This document shows, in pieces, positions 1-9,541 of a stretch of DNA of 57,392 nt. Numbering within the stretch: position 1 is the stretch's first letter; every line of letters starts with the position of its first letter. The stretch lies in contig NZ_CAMYIC010000061.1 of assembly GCF_947258355.1 (NCBI RefSeq), positions 1 through 57,392 of the forward strand, given 5' to 3'. The position numbers and the translations under genes were made by a program. Under the pieces are notes generated by a model, which saw nothing but the letters and a program-made list of their open reading frames with translations, did not search any database and was not told the DNA's origin. The DNA comes from an uncultured Allomuricauda sp. (GTDB lineage: Bacteria > Bacteroidota > Bacteroidia > Flavobacteriales > Flavobacteriaceae).

Positions 1-32
1 AAAAGGTATCATTTTTTCTTCATAATAAATGG

Positions 33-40
33 TATTTTTG
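33..40 (+). promoter_or_regulatory. Possible -7 box for der
   Basis: TATTTTTG matches the Bacteroidota -7 consensus TAnnTTTG and lies 16 nt before the der ATG. The upstream -33 box is only a T-run, so the assignment is weak. Confidence 0.3.
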
Positions 41-56
41 CCAAAAATTAAACCTG

Positions 57-1358
57 ATGGGAGCTATCGTAGCCATTGTAGGAAGACCCAATGTTGGGAA
101 GTCCACCTTTTTTAACCGACTCATTCAACGTCGTGAAGCCATTGTGGATGCCGTTTCAGGTGTTACACGAGACCGTCATTACGGTAAAAGTGATTGGAAC
201 GGCAAAGAGTTTTCTTTGATTGATACCGGTGGTTACGTGGTGGGTAGCGACGATATTTTTGAAAAAGAAATCGACAAACAGGTCGAATTGGCCATCGATG
301 AAGCGGATGCCATCATTTTTATGGTAGATGTGGAATCTGGCGTAACCGGAATGGATGAGGATGTCGCCAAACTGCTCCGTAGAGTGGATAAGCCTATCTT
401 TTTGGCGGTGAACAAAGTCGACAATACCAAACGAATGGCCGATGCCGTAGAGTTTTATTCCTTGGGATTGGGTGAATATTATACCCTTTCGAGTATCAAT
501 GGAAGTGGAACCGGTGAATTATTGGATGCTCTTGTAGAAGTATTGCCCGATGATGTGGAAGAAGAGAGTGAACTGCCCCGTTTTGCAGTGGTAGGAAGGC
601 CCAATGCAGGGAAATCATCGTTTATTAATGCTTTGATTGGTGAAGATCGGTATATTGTTACGGATATTGCAGGGACAACACGTGACAGTATCGATACCAA
701 ATACAATCGATTTGGGTTTGAGTTCAATTTGGTGGATACGGCAGGTATCCGTAGAAAATCCAAAGTGAAGGAAGACTTGGAGTTTTACTCCGTAATGCGT
801 TCCGTTAGGGCCATTGAGCATTGCGATGTGTGTATTTTGATGCTGGATGCCACCAGAGGCTTTGATGGACAGGTACAGAATATTTTTTGGCTTGCACAGC
901 GAAACAATAAGGGTATCGTGATTTTGGTGAACAAATGGGATTTGGTGGAAAAAGAGACCAATTCGGTAAAAGAATACACCAAAGGCATTAAAGAAGTGAT
1001 TTCTCCTTTTGAAGATGTACCGATTTTGTTTGTTTCCGTTTTGAACAAACAACGAATTTTCAAGGCTATAGAAACGGCAGTAGAGGTGTACAACAGCCGT
1101 TCAAGACGAATTCCGACCCGAAAGTTGAACGATATTATGCTTCCCATTATTGAAAAAACGCCACCACCATCCACTAAAGGGAAATATGTGAAGATCAAGT
1201 TCTGTACCCAATTGCCCACACCATATCCGCAATTTGCCTTTTTCTGCAACTTACCACAATATGTGAAGGATCCTTATAAACGATTTTTAGAGAACAAACT
1301 CAGACAGAATTTTGATTTTACCGGGGTTCCGATGACCATTTTTATGCGTAAAAAATAA
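57..1358 (+). CDS. der: GTPase Der (EngA), 50S ribosome assembly
   Basis: This is the essential double GTPase that acts in late maturation of the large ribosomal subunit. Two G domains in tandem are visible. The first P-loop is GRPNVGKS (residues 9-16) with DTGG at 56-59 and NKVD at about 119-122. The second P-loop is GRPNAGKS (180-187) with DTAG at 227-230 and an NKWD motif further on. A KH-like domain of about 110 residues follows, with the typical PPPSTKGK...KIKFCTQ segment. The length of 433 aa is normal for the family. The ATG is followed directly by the first beta strand, so the start is secure. The stop abuts the stop of convergent pbpC with no bases between and no hairpin terminator visible. 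Confidence 0.98.
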   Translation: MGAIVAIVGRPNVGKSTFFNRLIQRREAIVDAVSGVTRDRHYGKSDWNGKEFSLIDTGGYVVGSDDIFEKEIDKQVELAIDEADAIIFMVDVESGVTGMDEDVAKLLRRVDKPIFLAVNKVDNTKRMADAVEFYSLGLGEYYTLSSINGSGTGELLDALVEVLPDDVEEESELPRFAVVGRPNAGKSSFINALIGEDRYIVTDIAGTTRDSIDTKYNRFGFEFNLVDTAGIRRKSKVKEDLEFYSVMRSVRAIEHCDVCILMLDATRGFDGQVQNIFWLAQRNNKGIVILVNKWDLVEKETNSVKEYTKGIKEVISPFEDVPILFVSVLNKQRIFKAIETAVEVYNSRSRRIPTRKLNDIMLPIIEKTPPPSTKGKYVKIKFCTQLPTPYPQFAFFCNLPQYVKDPYKRFLENKLRQNFDFTGVPMTIFMRKK

Positions 1359-3731
1359 TCACTCGCCCGAAGCGAAACGTACTTTCACTTGCTGTTGAAT
1401 CCGATTCCCCTGATTGTCGACAGCCGTTAGCATATATTCTCCAGTATCAATGGGTAAGACAAGCTCATGGAAATTCTCGGTCTTGCCAATGAACAATTCA
1501 TCCAAATACCAATAAATGATGGCGTTGGATTGTTGATGGGCCAGTTTGAGAATGATTTCCATACTTTTTTCGCCTAAATCCTTAGGAAGCAGCACAGCTT
1601 CGTTTCTTTTGGGGTAGATAAATTCCATCAAATTATTTTCCAAAGTCGAACAACCTTCCAAATAAGGAGGTAAAGGTTTGTAGTTTGGATTCGAGGAAGC
1701 ATAATAATATTCCAAAATAGGAGGAAGCACCAACCAATTTTTGGCGACCATATCTTCCAAAGGATAGCATTCAGAATTTACTCTAAACCGTTCCGAAGCA
1801 TCCAAAAATACTTGTTGATGATAGGGGCACGGACCACTTCGCGTTCCATGTGTGGGCACCCATTCTTTTTTAACATCATCACAATACACCGAAGCACGAA
1901 ACCCGCTTTGTGAACATATTTCTAGCTCAACAAGGTCATCAAAAGGTTCTTGGAACCAACCGCTTTGTGGAAGTGCATCCAAGACATCAAAAAGAAGTGG
2001 AGCGGCGGCTGTGATTCCTGTAAGTCCGGGTCTGCCTTCGCCATCGGCATTGCCTGCCCAAACCCCGATGGCATATTTTGGCGTAACCCCAACGGCCCAA
2101 GCATCCTTAAAACCAAAACTGGTCCCTGTTTTCCAAGCAATGGGTTGGGAGGAGTCAAAAAACTGCCAATTTTCGTCACCTTCAGGTCGGTTGACCTCGT
2201 ACATGGATTGAAACGTACTGTAAATGGAACCTGCACCGAAAACCAAAGGGTCAAATTGTTCGTTGCCAAAGTCCTTGGTTTCGTTTTGCAAATAGGTAGC
2301 CTCCCCGAATTCTTGACTTCTGTACGTGCTGGAATGGGTCAAAAAATAATTCAGAGTGGAGGCCATCGAGGCATAGGTAGAGGTCACTTCCCAAAGGGAA
2401 CTTTCCGCACCCCCGAGAATCAAGGAAAGCCCATAATAGGATGAAGGTTTGTCCAAGGATTCCATCTTCATTTTGTGGAGCTTGTTATAGAATTTTTGAA
2501 GCCCATATTCCCGTAACAATCGCACAGCGGGTACATTCAAGGAACGTGATAAGGCCTTGCTTGCAGGTACGGCGCCAACGTGGTTTAAATCAAAATTTTG
2601 GGGATGATACCCGTTGATCACAGTCGGAACATCCTCTACCAGACTACGTGGCAACAATTGGCCTTCGTCCAACAAAGAAGCAAACAAAAAAGGCTTTAAC
2701 GTACTGCCCGTACTTCTCTTTTTGGTAATGATGTCCACATAATTGGCATGTGTCTCGTCCGAAGGAGAATTGCCCATATACCCAAGCACTTTTCGGGTTT
2801 CAACATCCAGCACCAGAATCGCCAGATTATGGATTTCATTGCTTTGCAATTGCCGATAGTGCCGTTCTGCCAAAAGATTCAGTCGTTGTTGCAATGGTCG
2901 TTGTAGTGAAGTGGTCACTCGTTGACCTGGATGCTCGTTTCGAATGCGCTCGGTAAGATGGGGTGCCACATCGGGCAATGGAAAAGGTTTTTGTGGCAGT
3001 GGTTCGGCTACGGCCAATTCATAGGTGGTTTCATCAATGACTTCTTTCTCCCATAATTTCTTTAATAATCGGTTTCGTTTGTCCAAAAAGGCCTGTTCAT
3101 TCCTACCGGGAAAAATGAGGGCAGGGGCATTGGGCAAAACGGCCAAGGCAGCGGATTGTCCCCAGCTCAATTCGTGGGCAGGAATTCCAAAATAACGCCA
3201 AGCCGCGGTTTCCAAACCAACAACATTACCACCATAGGGGGTGTGGGAGGCATAAAGCTTTAAAATGTCTTCTTTGGAATGGCGAAGTTCCAATCGGGTA
3301 GCCATAAACACTTCGATGAGCTTTTCCCAATACGTCCTGCTTTGGTTTTTTCTGCTCAACCGTATTACTTGCTGTGTGATGGTACTACCGCCCCTTCGGG
3401 TATCTTTGGTTAGATTGTGCCCTATAGCTTTGATGATGGAAATGGGGTTAAATCCAGGATGCTGATAAAAATACTCGTCCTCAAAAAGTAGAATACTCTG
3501 CTTGAAGCGTTCGGGAACGGAATCAATCTGGGGAAATCGCCATTGACCATCATCGGCAATACGTGCTCCGATAAGAGAACCTTCGGAACTTTCCACAACC
3601 GTTGATGTTGGGTCTTCGAAGAGGTTTTTGGGCAGGCAAAACAGCCATAAAATCAAGACGGTGAAAAATACACCCAACTTGATTTTATGGTTAATTAGGA
3701 TTCGTTTTACTGGCGATAAAAATTCACTCAT
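1359..3731 (-). CDS. pbpC: Penicillin-binding protein 1C (transglycosylase/transpeptidase)
   Basis: A bifunctional inner-membrane peptidoglycan synthase of class A, PbpC type. A single membrane anchor lies at about residues 18-36. The GT51 transglycosylase domain shows the catalytic Glu in FEDEYFYQHPG (E84/E86) and the GGSTITQQ motif (114-121). The transpeptidase domain shows the SxxK motif STLK (343-346), SLN (397-399) and KTGTS (534-538). A C-terminal BiPBP_C-like beta domain ends the protein, which separates PbpC from PBP1a/b. It starts 6 bases after the stop of the alpha-2-macroglobulin gene, so the two are almost certainly co-transcribed. This pairing is well known (YfhM with PbpC), where the macroglobulin is thought to guard the envelope when the cell wall is breached. 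Confidence 0.96.
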   Translation of the reverse strand: MSEFLSPVKRILINHKIKLGVFFTVLILWLFCLPKNLFEDPTSTVVESSEGSLIGARIADDGQWRFPQIDSVPERFKQSILLFEDEYFYQHPGFNPISIIKAIGHNLTKDTRRGGSTITQQVIRLSRKNQSRTYWEKLIEVFMATRLELRHSKEDILKLYASHTPYGGNVVGLETAAWRYFGIPAHELSWGQSAALAVLPNAPALIFPGRNEQAFLDKRNRLLKKLWEKEVIDETTYELAVAEPLPQKPFPLPDVAPHLTERIRNEHPGQRVTTSLQRPLQQRLNLLAERHYRQLQSNEIHNLAILVLDVETRKVLGYMGNSPSDETHANYVDIITKKRSTGSTLKPFLFASLLDEGQLLPRSLVEDVPTVINGYHPQNFDLNHVGAVPASKALSRSLNVPAVRLLREYGLQKFYNKLHKMKMESLDKPSSYYGLSLILGGAESSLWEVTSTYASMASTLNYFLTHSSTYRSQEFGEATYLQNETKDFGNEQFDPLVFGAGSIYSTFQSMYEVNRPEGDENWQFFDSSQPIAWKTGTSFGFKDAWAVGVTPKYAIGVWAGNADGEGRPGLTGITAAAPLLFDVLDALPQSGWFQEPFDDLVELEICSQSGFRASVYCDDVKKEWVPTHGTRSGPCPYHQQVFLDASERFRVNSECYPLEDMVAKNWLVLPPILEYYYASSNPNYKPLPPYLEGCSTLENNLMEFIYPKRNEAVLLPKDLGEKSMEIILKLAHQQSNAIIYWYLDELFIGKTENFHELVLPIDTGEYMLTAVDNQGNRIQQQVKVRFASGE

Positions 3732-3737
3732 TCAACA

Positions 3738-6700
3738 TTACTGAACTATTTTGACCCATTGTCCTTTGTTTCGGGCTTGGTAGTTGTTGTCGTACATCGC
3801 TTCAGCCTGGGCCCCAGGTAAATAATAATCGCCCAAGAACGATGCATTCAATTTGATGGTAAAGACTTTTGAATTTTTAGCGTCCAAATCAAAATATAGA
3901 TTGGTACGGTCGTCTCGTGTATCCACATAATCCGCTTTGGATGCATTTTCATTGTCCCCGCTTACAAAAGAGGTGTCCACAATTTCCCATCCGCTGGGTA
4001 CTATATGTGTCAGGGCCACATTGTCAATATAATCATCGGAACTGTTGAAAATAGTCACTTTAGCTTCAAACTCTGTTCCTTGTCGCAGCTCGCCCACATT
4101 GACGGAATTGCCGAGCGGGTCCACATAGTTGACAGACAATCGTAGGTTTTGCTGTTGTGCCAATTCCTCGCCCACCTGTAATTTGCCCGTTTGGGTAAGG
4201 GTGGCGTAAATGATGTTTCCTTGATTGTTCTTCACTTCGATTTCTTCTTTAAATGAAGTGACGGAAAGTTCCCGTTGTGCTATGGCCCTATCGGTTTTGA
4301 CATTAATACTTTTTCCATTGTTGGTAAAAGTAAGGTCGATGGACCTCCCCCCGTTTTTTAATACCATTTTGGACATGGCCAAAAGGGCAAAAGATGTTTC
4401 TTGTGTACTGTACCATCGTTGAGATGATAAGTTTTTGGCCAAGGAAACGGCCAGTTCCCTTTGTTGCGAGTCGCCCAAAATCACCATGGTTTCCAATGCC
4501 ATCGCACGGTTTCGAAACACGGAACCATAGGTTCTGTAGTTGTAATTGTTGGCGGTAAAGTTGATATTCGCTTTTTGGGCAATGGCTTCTGCCACCTCTT
4601 TTTTACCTACCAAGGCATAAGCGGCAGCCAAGCGCCATTTGGCCTCATTGCTGAGGTTGGCGGTTTCCCGCAAACGGTTCATTGCGGCCAGTTCAGGTTG
4701 TTGGGCCAAAGCCAAAGTGTACAAACGGTAGGCTTGTGAAACATCGTCGTTGTAATAAGTACTTTGGTTGCTCCACTGGCGTGCAGCGTTCTTTTGGTAT
4801 TTTAGCCAGTTGCTCAAGAACGTGAGGGGAAGTTGGTACCCTTCTTTTTTAGCTTCCAGCATAAAATGTCCTGCGTATGAAGTTCCCCAATCATTGGCAT
4901 TGCCGTAACCTGGCCAGTAGCTCAATCCGCCATTGGGAACTTGGAAATCGCTAAGTCGGTCAATAGCAGCTTTGATGTTTTTCTCAATTTCCTTCTTTTT
5001 ATCAAAAGTGATATCCAATACATCGGCCAAGAATAATTGTGGGAAGGCCGCAGAAGTGGTTTGCTCCACACATCCGTGCGGATAGCGTAACAGATAATCC
5101 ATGCGTTTGGAGAAATCCATCGGTGGAAGCGTTGAGAATTCTATGAATGCCTCGTTGGTGCCGGATGTGCCAAAAGTTTCCATTGAAATGGACTGTGACG
5201 CATTTGGGTCAAGCGTGTACAATTCACTTTTGGTAGTAACGGGATTTGGGTTTTCCACATCGATTTCGGTCTCGTTGGAGGCACTTTCCCCAGCCCCCGT
5301 AGCGGTAACTTTTATGGTTTGGAATGATGATGTTGGATTGACCTTAAATTCAAAATTGACAATTTGTTCGCCAACTGCATTGAAAGTGATGTTCTTGGAT
5401 GTGCCGTTGATGGGTTCCAAAGCTTTCCCTGCATCAATATTGACCTGTACGTTTTTTACTTTGGGTTCCATGGCAAATACGGTAACTGGGATGGTCACAG
5501 TTTCGCCGGGAGATAGTTTTCGAGGAATGGAGGTCAATACCATCAAAGGTTTGCGCACTGGTGTGGTTTTCTCGGCATTGCCATAAGCACTGTTTGGATT
5601 CCCAGCAACGACCATGGTTCGGACCGAACCTACATAGTTCGGCATATCGATGGTATGCGAGGCTTTCTCTCCTGCCTTTAAGGTAAACGGCCCCAAATAA
5701 GTGACCACAGGTTTGAAACGTTGTGCCTTTCGGTTTTTGCCACCAGCACCAATGCCACCACCACCGATAGCGTAGATGTTGTCCACGCTCACGGAGTAGG
5801 CTCCCATCACATCATCAAAAATGTCGAAGGTCTTTACGCCCAAAGCTTGTCTGGCATAGAAAGCACTGTGAATGTCGGGAGTGGTAAAGCGTGTCAAGTC
5901 TAAAAGCCCATCATCTACCACGGCCAATGAATAGGTCATTGGTTTTTTGTTGGCTTCAGACACCGCGACCTTATATGATGTTTCTGGTTGCAGCACATCG
6001 GGCATACTGATTTGCGGCTCCAAGAATGTCGCGGGATTTTCCACTAAGAGCGGAACAACCCCGTACAATCGAATGGGTAAATCGTTCTTGACTTGACTGT
6101 GCGGTTGCAACAAGGAAATGTTCACGTAGGCATTCGGTGCCATTTCTGCCGTAATAGGAATGGTGGCCTGAGTTTCTTTGGCTGAGGTTTCTATCCATTG
6201 TTGGGAGAGGACCTCGGTGCCGTTTTCGATACTTATTAGAGCACGACCGCCTTTGTCAGAAGGAAAAGTTACAGTCGCTTCTTCTCCAAGCGTATATTTT
6301 TCTTTATCGGTAGAGAAAATCAAAATCTTAGAGCTCTCGGCATCCGCAGATGCCGGTCTGCGCCACCAATTGCGATAAAAATAGGCGGTACGCCCTGTTG
6401 CGTGGCCCGAGACTTCGTCCATCACACGGATGAGGTAACGTCCTCCTTGCTCATCGGGAACATTGATGTTGAAATTGGCCTTTCCATCGCTTCCCGTAGT
6501 AACTTCCATTTCTTTGAATGGACGATGTACTGTAGCGTTTTCATATCGTGATAGGTTGTCATATCCTCGGTTCCACCACCAACGCCACTCTATTTTGAAT
6601 ACTTGAACTTTTAGTTTTCGATTACCAGATGGATTTCCCTGCGCATCCACGGAAACTACGTCAAATGTATTGTTATCGTCCGTTAAAAAGGAACCATACC

Positions 6701-9296
6701 GTTTTGCTTCTGGCGAACGTAGTCCAACAAAGTTGGAAAATGGTGCCAAATTTTTCGAGAACACATCAATGGAAAAGTCGCCGCCTCCTTCAAATACCTT
6801 TGTGGTAAAAGTCGCTTGCAGCATTCCAGGTGCGTTGCCGTTTACGTCGATTTTTTTGTTGATGTTGAGCACACCATTGGCATCCAGATTAGATGAGATC
6901 CATTGTAGTTCGGTCTGGTTGAAATTGCGAACAGGATCTTGAAAAACATAATCTTGATACTTTGGAAAGGCTGTTGAGGTCTCGCTCAAGGTGGCATTGA
7001 TGTCAATCTTCAGATTACGGGCGGGAGCTCCGTGCAACCACTTTACTTCGGCTTTTCCTTGATTGAAAGAGTTGGCTTCCAGTACCTCGTCATCAAAAGC
7101 GAAATCCACTTTTAATCGATTGGGCTTTACCGTGGCTACTTTTAATGTTTTACTGAATTGTGCTCCTCCCACAATCACTTTGGCCGACCAATTTCCAGTA
7201 GGGGCTGTAGCTTCTGTTGGAATAGGGAAGTAGTAAAAATTCTTTTCTTTTTTGGCATATAAACCATCAGCAACAGGAATACTACCTTCTTTTAAAATAG
7301 TTCGCTGCACCAATTTGCCGCGTGCATCACTGACTTCCAAAACCACGGGATGTCCTTGGGGCAAGGGATTGGCATTGTCATCCAGCACAAAGGTCAAATG
7401 GATGGCGTCTCCGGGTCTATGTACGCCTCTTTCGGTATATAAATAGCCTTGCAGTCCTTTTTGAAGTTGTTCTCCTGATACATCAAACTTACTGAGGGAC
7501 AAAGCATTTCCATCCGCAAGTTTAGCGTAGGCAAAATTGTTGCTGTGCTCGGCCACGGCAAAGGCAATACCTTTATCACTGTCGTAAACAGTAAGTCCTT
7601 TGGCATCCGTAGTGGTTTCGCCGATAAGTTGTTGTTGGTAGTTGTAGAGCTTTATTTTGGCGCCCGCTACGGGTTGTGTGGTAAGCAGATTGGTCACTGC
7701 AAAATGATGGGAGCGATTGCTTCCTTTTTTGACGATGAGTCCCAAATCGCTGCCCAATAGATTTGTTGCTGCTATCCTATCGTAATTGTAGTAGGCAGAA
7801 TGACAAGGATTGTCACGCTGTTCCCAATTGTAGTCGTAGTTTCTGTAATTGTAGATTTCATTGTTCCAATAGCGTTCTTCTTTTGAGGCTTCATCAGAGC
7901 TTTGCTCCAAGGCATATTCGGTTGTGGATTCATCAGTTTTAGCGCTATCCCCACAATCGTAAGTGGTGTGTTCTTTTTTGAAACTGAACTCGACCCGATA
8001 CAACGAACCTGGATTTATTTTTATCAATTCGGATAAATCGAGTCCGTGCGCCTGCCAATAGCTGGTGTTTTTGTTTCCATCTTCGGTCAAGGGAATTACT
8101 TTATAAGCGACCCTGCGCCCGACGGGTCTAAAATCTGGATTGTAATTTTCGGTCAGGTCATAGTTTTGAAGGTACTGGAGCATATTGTCCTGATACACTT
8201 GAATCACACGAACTTCAACGGCAGCAAGGTTGACAGTTTCAAAATAAATGGGCGTTGAGGCAGCGTTAGGTAAAATGGTTCCCTTGGAAATCAATCGAAC
8301 CGCAGGTTTCAGCTGTTCAAAAGAGACCAGTTCGGAAAAATCATTTTTCAACGTAAACCCATATTCACTTTTGATGCCTTGGAAGGCATTTACGCGTACT
8401 TCGCCCAAAATTCGGTTGGATGGGTAGACACTCAAGACGTTTCCGTTGATTTCGTAGCGAAGGCTTTCCGCATTTTCAATGGTTACCAGACCATTCAGGT
8501 TTTGATCTTGCTGTAATGGTTCGGAGAAGTTTAGGGTCAGCACAGCGCTAGGTGCGGATGTGGTTTTGGCATCAATAATCACAAATTTGTTCTTGCCCGG
8601 GATAGTGTAGGTTTCCGAACCTTCGTTCTCAATATCGTAGGCATCGCCTGTCCAGTTTATGGTAAGCTCGCTATCATCCGTTTTTCTGGAAATACTATCA
8701 ATTTTGAAACTGAAATATTGTGCATTGTCCGAAGTGTTGTCCCATTTTACAGGAATTGTCTTTTCTCCCTGCTTTACAGAAAGTACTGTATTTATTTTTG
8801 ATGCATCCAGCATATCGGAAGCATCCAAGGTACCCGTGAGGTATTGCCAATCTTTGCTGTAGGATTGTAAATCTCCCAGATTGATCCTGAAATTCGGAGC
8901 TATGGTCTTAAAACTGAAAGTGTAGGTCTTGAACTCACTTGCTATATCTTCGAAGAGTTTGTTGAGCTTCAGACTGATGGTGTACTCGGTATTGGGTTTT
9001 AGGTATTCCGTTGGCTGGTAGGTAAGTTCCCTACCGTTTTCAATGATTAACTTACCATCCACCTTAGGTGAAATCTCCAAATATTCCTTGGGGAGCTCTT
9101 GGGTCAACTCGAACTGCTCCAATTGTTGGGCCAAGGCTATGGTAATGGGAGTTGAAATACTTTGGTTACCGTTGGTATGATAGCTGATATAATCCTTGAA
9201 CTTAAAAAGATTATCAGTTTCGGAACCGTTCTTTTCCTTACAGGAAGAAGTGAAAATCAAAAAGGCAAATAATAGAATTTTGTAGGATTTAGACAT
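3738..9296 (-). CDS. Bacterial alpha-2-macroglobulin family lipoprotein (MG domains, thioester)
   Basis: A very large periplasmic lipoprotein of 1852 aa that probably traps proteases. I chose the ATG at 9296, 40 codons inside the longest frame, because it gives a clean lipoprotein signal ending in FLIFTSSC with the lipidated Cys at residue 19; the longer N-terminus has no sensible signal. N-terminal Ig-like/MG domains are followed by the MG2-type segment (YLYTERGVHRPGDAIH) and the central A2M region with a Gly-rich linker (GGGGIGAGGKNRK). The thioester motif GCVEQTT is intact, with Cys at residue 1409, and sits in a helical toroid domain where A2M proteins carry it. A C-terminal beta domain closes the protein. 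It is the first gene of a unit with pbpC. An intact thioester implies a covalent trapping mode. Confidence 0.93.
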   Translation of the reverse strand: MSKSYKILLFAFLIFTSSCKEKNGSETDNLFKFKDYISYHTNGNQSISTPITIALAQQLEQFELTQELPKEYLEISPKVDGKLIIENGRELTYQPTEYLKPNTEYTISLKLNKLFEDIASEFKTYTFSFKTIAPNFRINLGDLQSYSKDWQYLTGTLDASDMLDASKINTVLSVKQGEKTIPVKWDNTSDNAQYFSFKIDSISRKTDDSELTINWTGDAYDIENEGSETYTIPGKNKFVIIDAKTTSAPSAVLTLNFSEPLQQDQNLNGLVTIENAESLRYEINGNVLSVYPSNRILGEVRVNAFQGIKSEYGFTLKNDFSELVSFEQLKPAVRLISKGTILPNAASTPIYFETVNLAAVEVRVIQVYQDNMLQYLQNYDLTENYNPDFRPVGRRVAYKVIPLTEDGNKNTSYWQAHGLDLSELIKINPGSLYRVEFSFKKEHTTYDCGDSAKTDESTTEYALEQSSDEASKEERYWNNEIYNYRNYDYNWEQRDNPCHSAYYNYDRIAATNLLGSDLGLIVKKGSNRSHHFAVTNLLTTQPVAGAKIKLYNYQQQLIGETTTDAKGLTVYDSDKGIAFAVAEHSNNFAYAKLADGNALSLSKFDVSGEQLQKGLQGYLYTERGVHRPGDAIHLTFVLDDNANPLPQGHPVVLEVSDARGKLVQRTILKEGSIPVADGLYAKKEKNFYYFPIPTEATAPTGNWSAKVIVGGAQFSKTLKVATVKPNRLKVDFAFDDEVLEANSFNQGKAEVKWLHGAPARNLKIDINATLSETSTAFPKYQDYVFQDPVRNFNQTELQWISSNLDANGVLNINKKIDVNGNAPGMLQATFTTKVFEGGGDFSIDVFSKNLAPFSNFVGLRSPEAKRYGSFLTDDNNTFDVVSVDAQGNPSGNRKLKVQVFKIEWRWWWNRGYDNLSRYENATVHRPFKEMEVTTGSDGKANFNINVPDEQGGRYLIRVMDEVSGHATGRTAYFYRNWWRRPASADAESSKILIFSTDKEKYTLGEEATVTFPSDKGGRALISIENGTEVLSQQWIETSAKETQATIPITAEMAPNAYVNISLLQPHSQVKNDLPIRLYGVVPLLVENPATFLEPQISMPDVLQPETSYKVAVSEANKKPMTYSLAVVDDGLLDLTRFTTPDIHSAFYARQALGVKTFDIFDDVMGAYSVSVDNIYAIGGGGIGAGGKNRKAQRFKPVVTYLGPFTLKAGEKASHTIDMPNYVGSVRTMVVAGNPNSAYGNAEKTTPVRKPLMVLTSIPRKLSPGETVTIPVTVFAMEPKVKNVQVNIDAGKALEPINGTSKNITFNAVGEQIVNFEFKVNPTSSFQTIKVTATGAGESASNETEIDVENPNPVTTKSELYTLDPNASQSISMETFGTSGTNEAFIEFSTLPPMDFSKRMDYLLRYPHGCVEQTTSAAFPQLFLADVLDITFDKKKEIEKNIKAAIDRLSDFQVPNGGLSYWPGYGNANDWGTSYAGHFMLEAKKEGYQLPLTFLSNWLKYQKNAARQWSNQSTYYNDDVSQAYRLYTLALAQQPELAAMNRLRETANLSNEAKWRLAAAYALVGKKEVAEAIAQKANINFTANNYNYRTYGSVFRNRAMALETMVILGDSQQRELAVSLAKNLSSQRWYSTQETSFALLAMSKMVLKNGGRSIDLTFTNNGKSINVKTDRAIAQRELSVTSFKEEIEVKNNQGNIIYATLTQTGKLQVGEELAQQQNLRLSVNYVDPLGNSVNVGELRQGTEFEAKVTIFNSSDDYIDNVALTHIVPSGWEIVDTSFVSGDNENASKADYVDTRDDRTNLYFDLDAKNSKVFTIKLNASFLGDYYLPGAQAEAMYDNNYQARNKGQWVKIVQ

Positions 9297-9541
9297 TCGA
9301 AAGAGAAAATTAGATTGAAAATTAATACCCAAAAGCAAGATAGTCAAAAATGCCCATTGAAACCCTGATAGTTTACGGATGGCCACTTTGAATTCATGAA
9401 TGGAGGAAGCTTGCAAATTTTTCCCCTTCCACTATTTTTTTTGTGCGGATTTTCTGAAAGTTTCGTTAAACAGGCTTCTACTAAAAAACGAAAACAATAT
9501 TTTGGTCGTCGATTCAACCTAATCAAAAAACTAACCATCAT

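Noticed and set aside
9297..9416. Forty-codon N-terminal extension of the macroglobulin frame
   Set aside because: It precedes a clean lipoprotein signal that starts at 9296; the extension would hide the signal.
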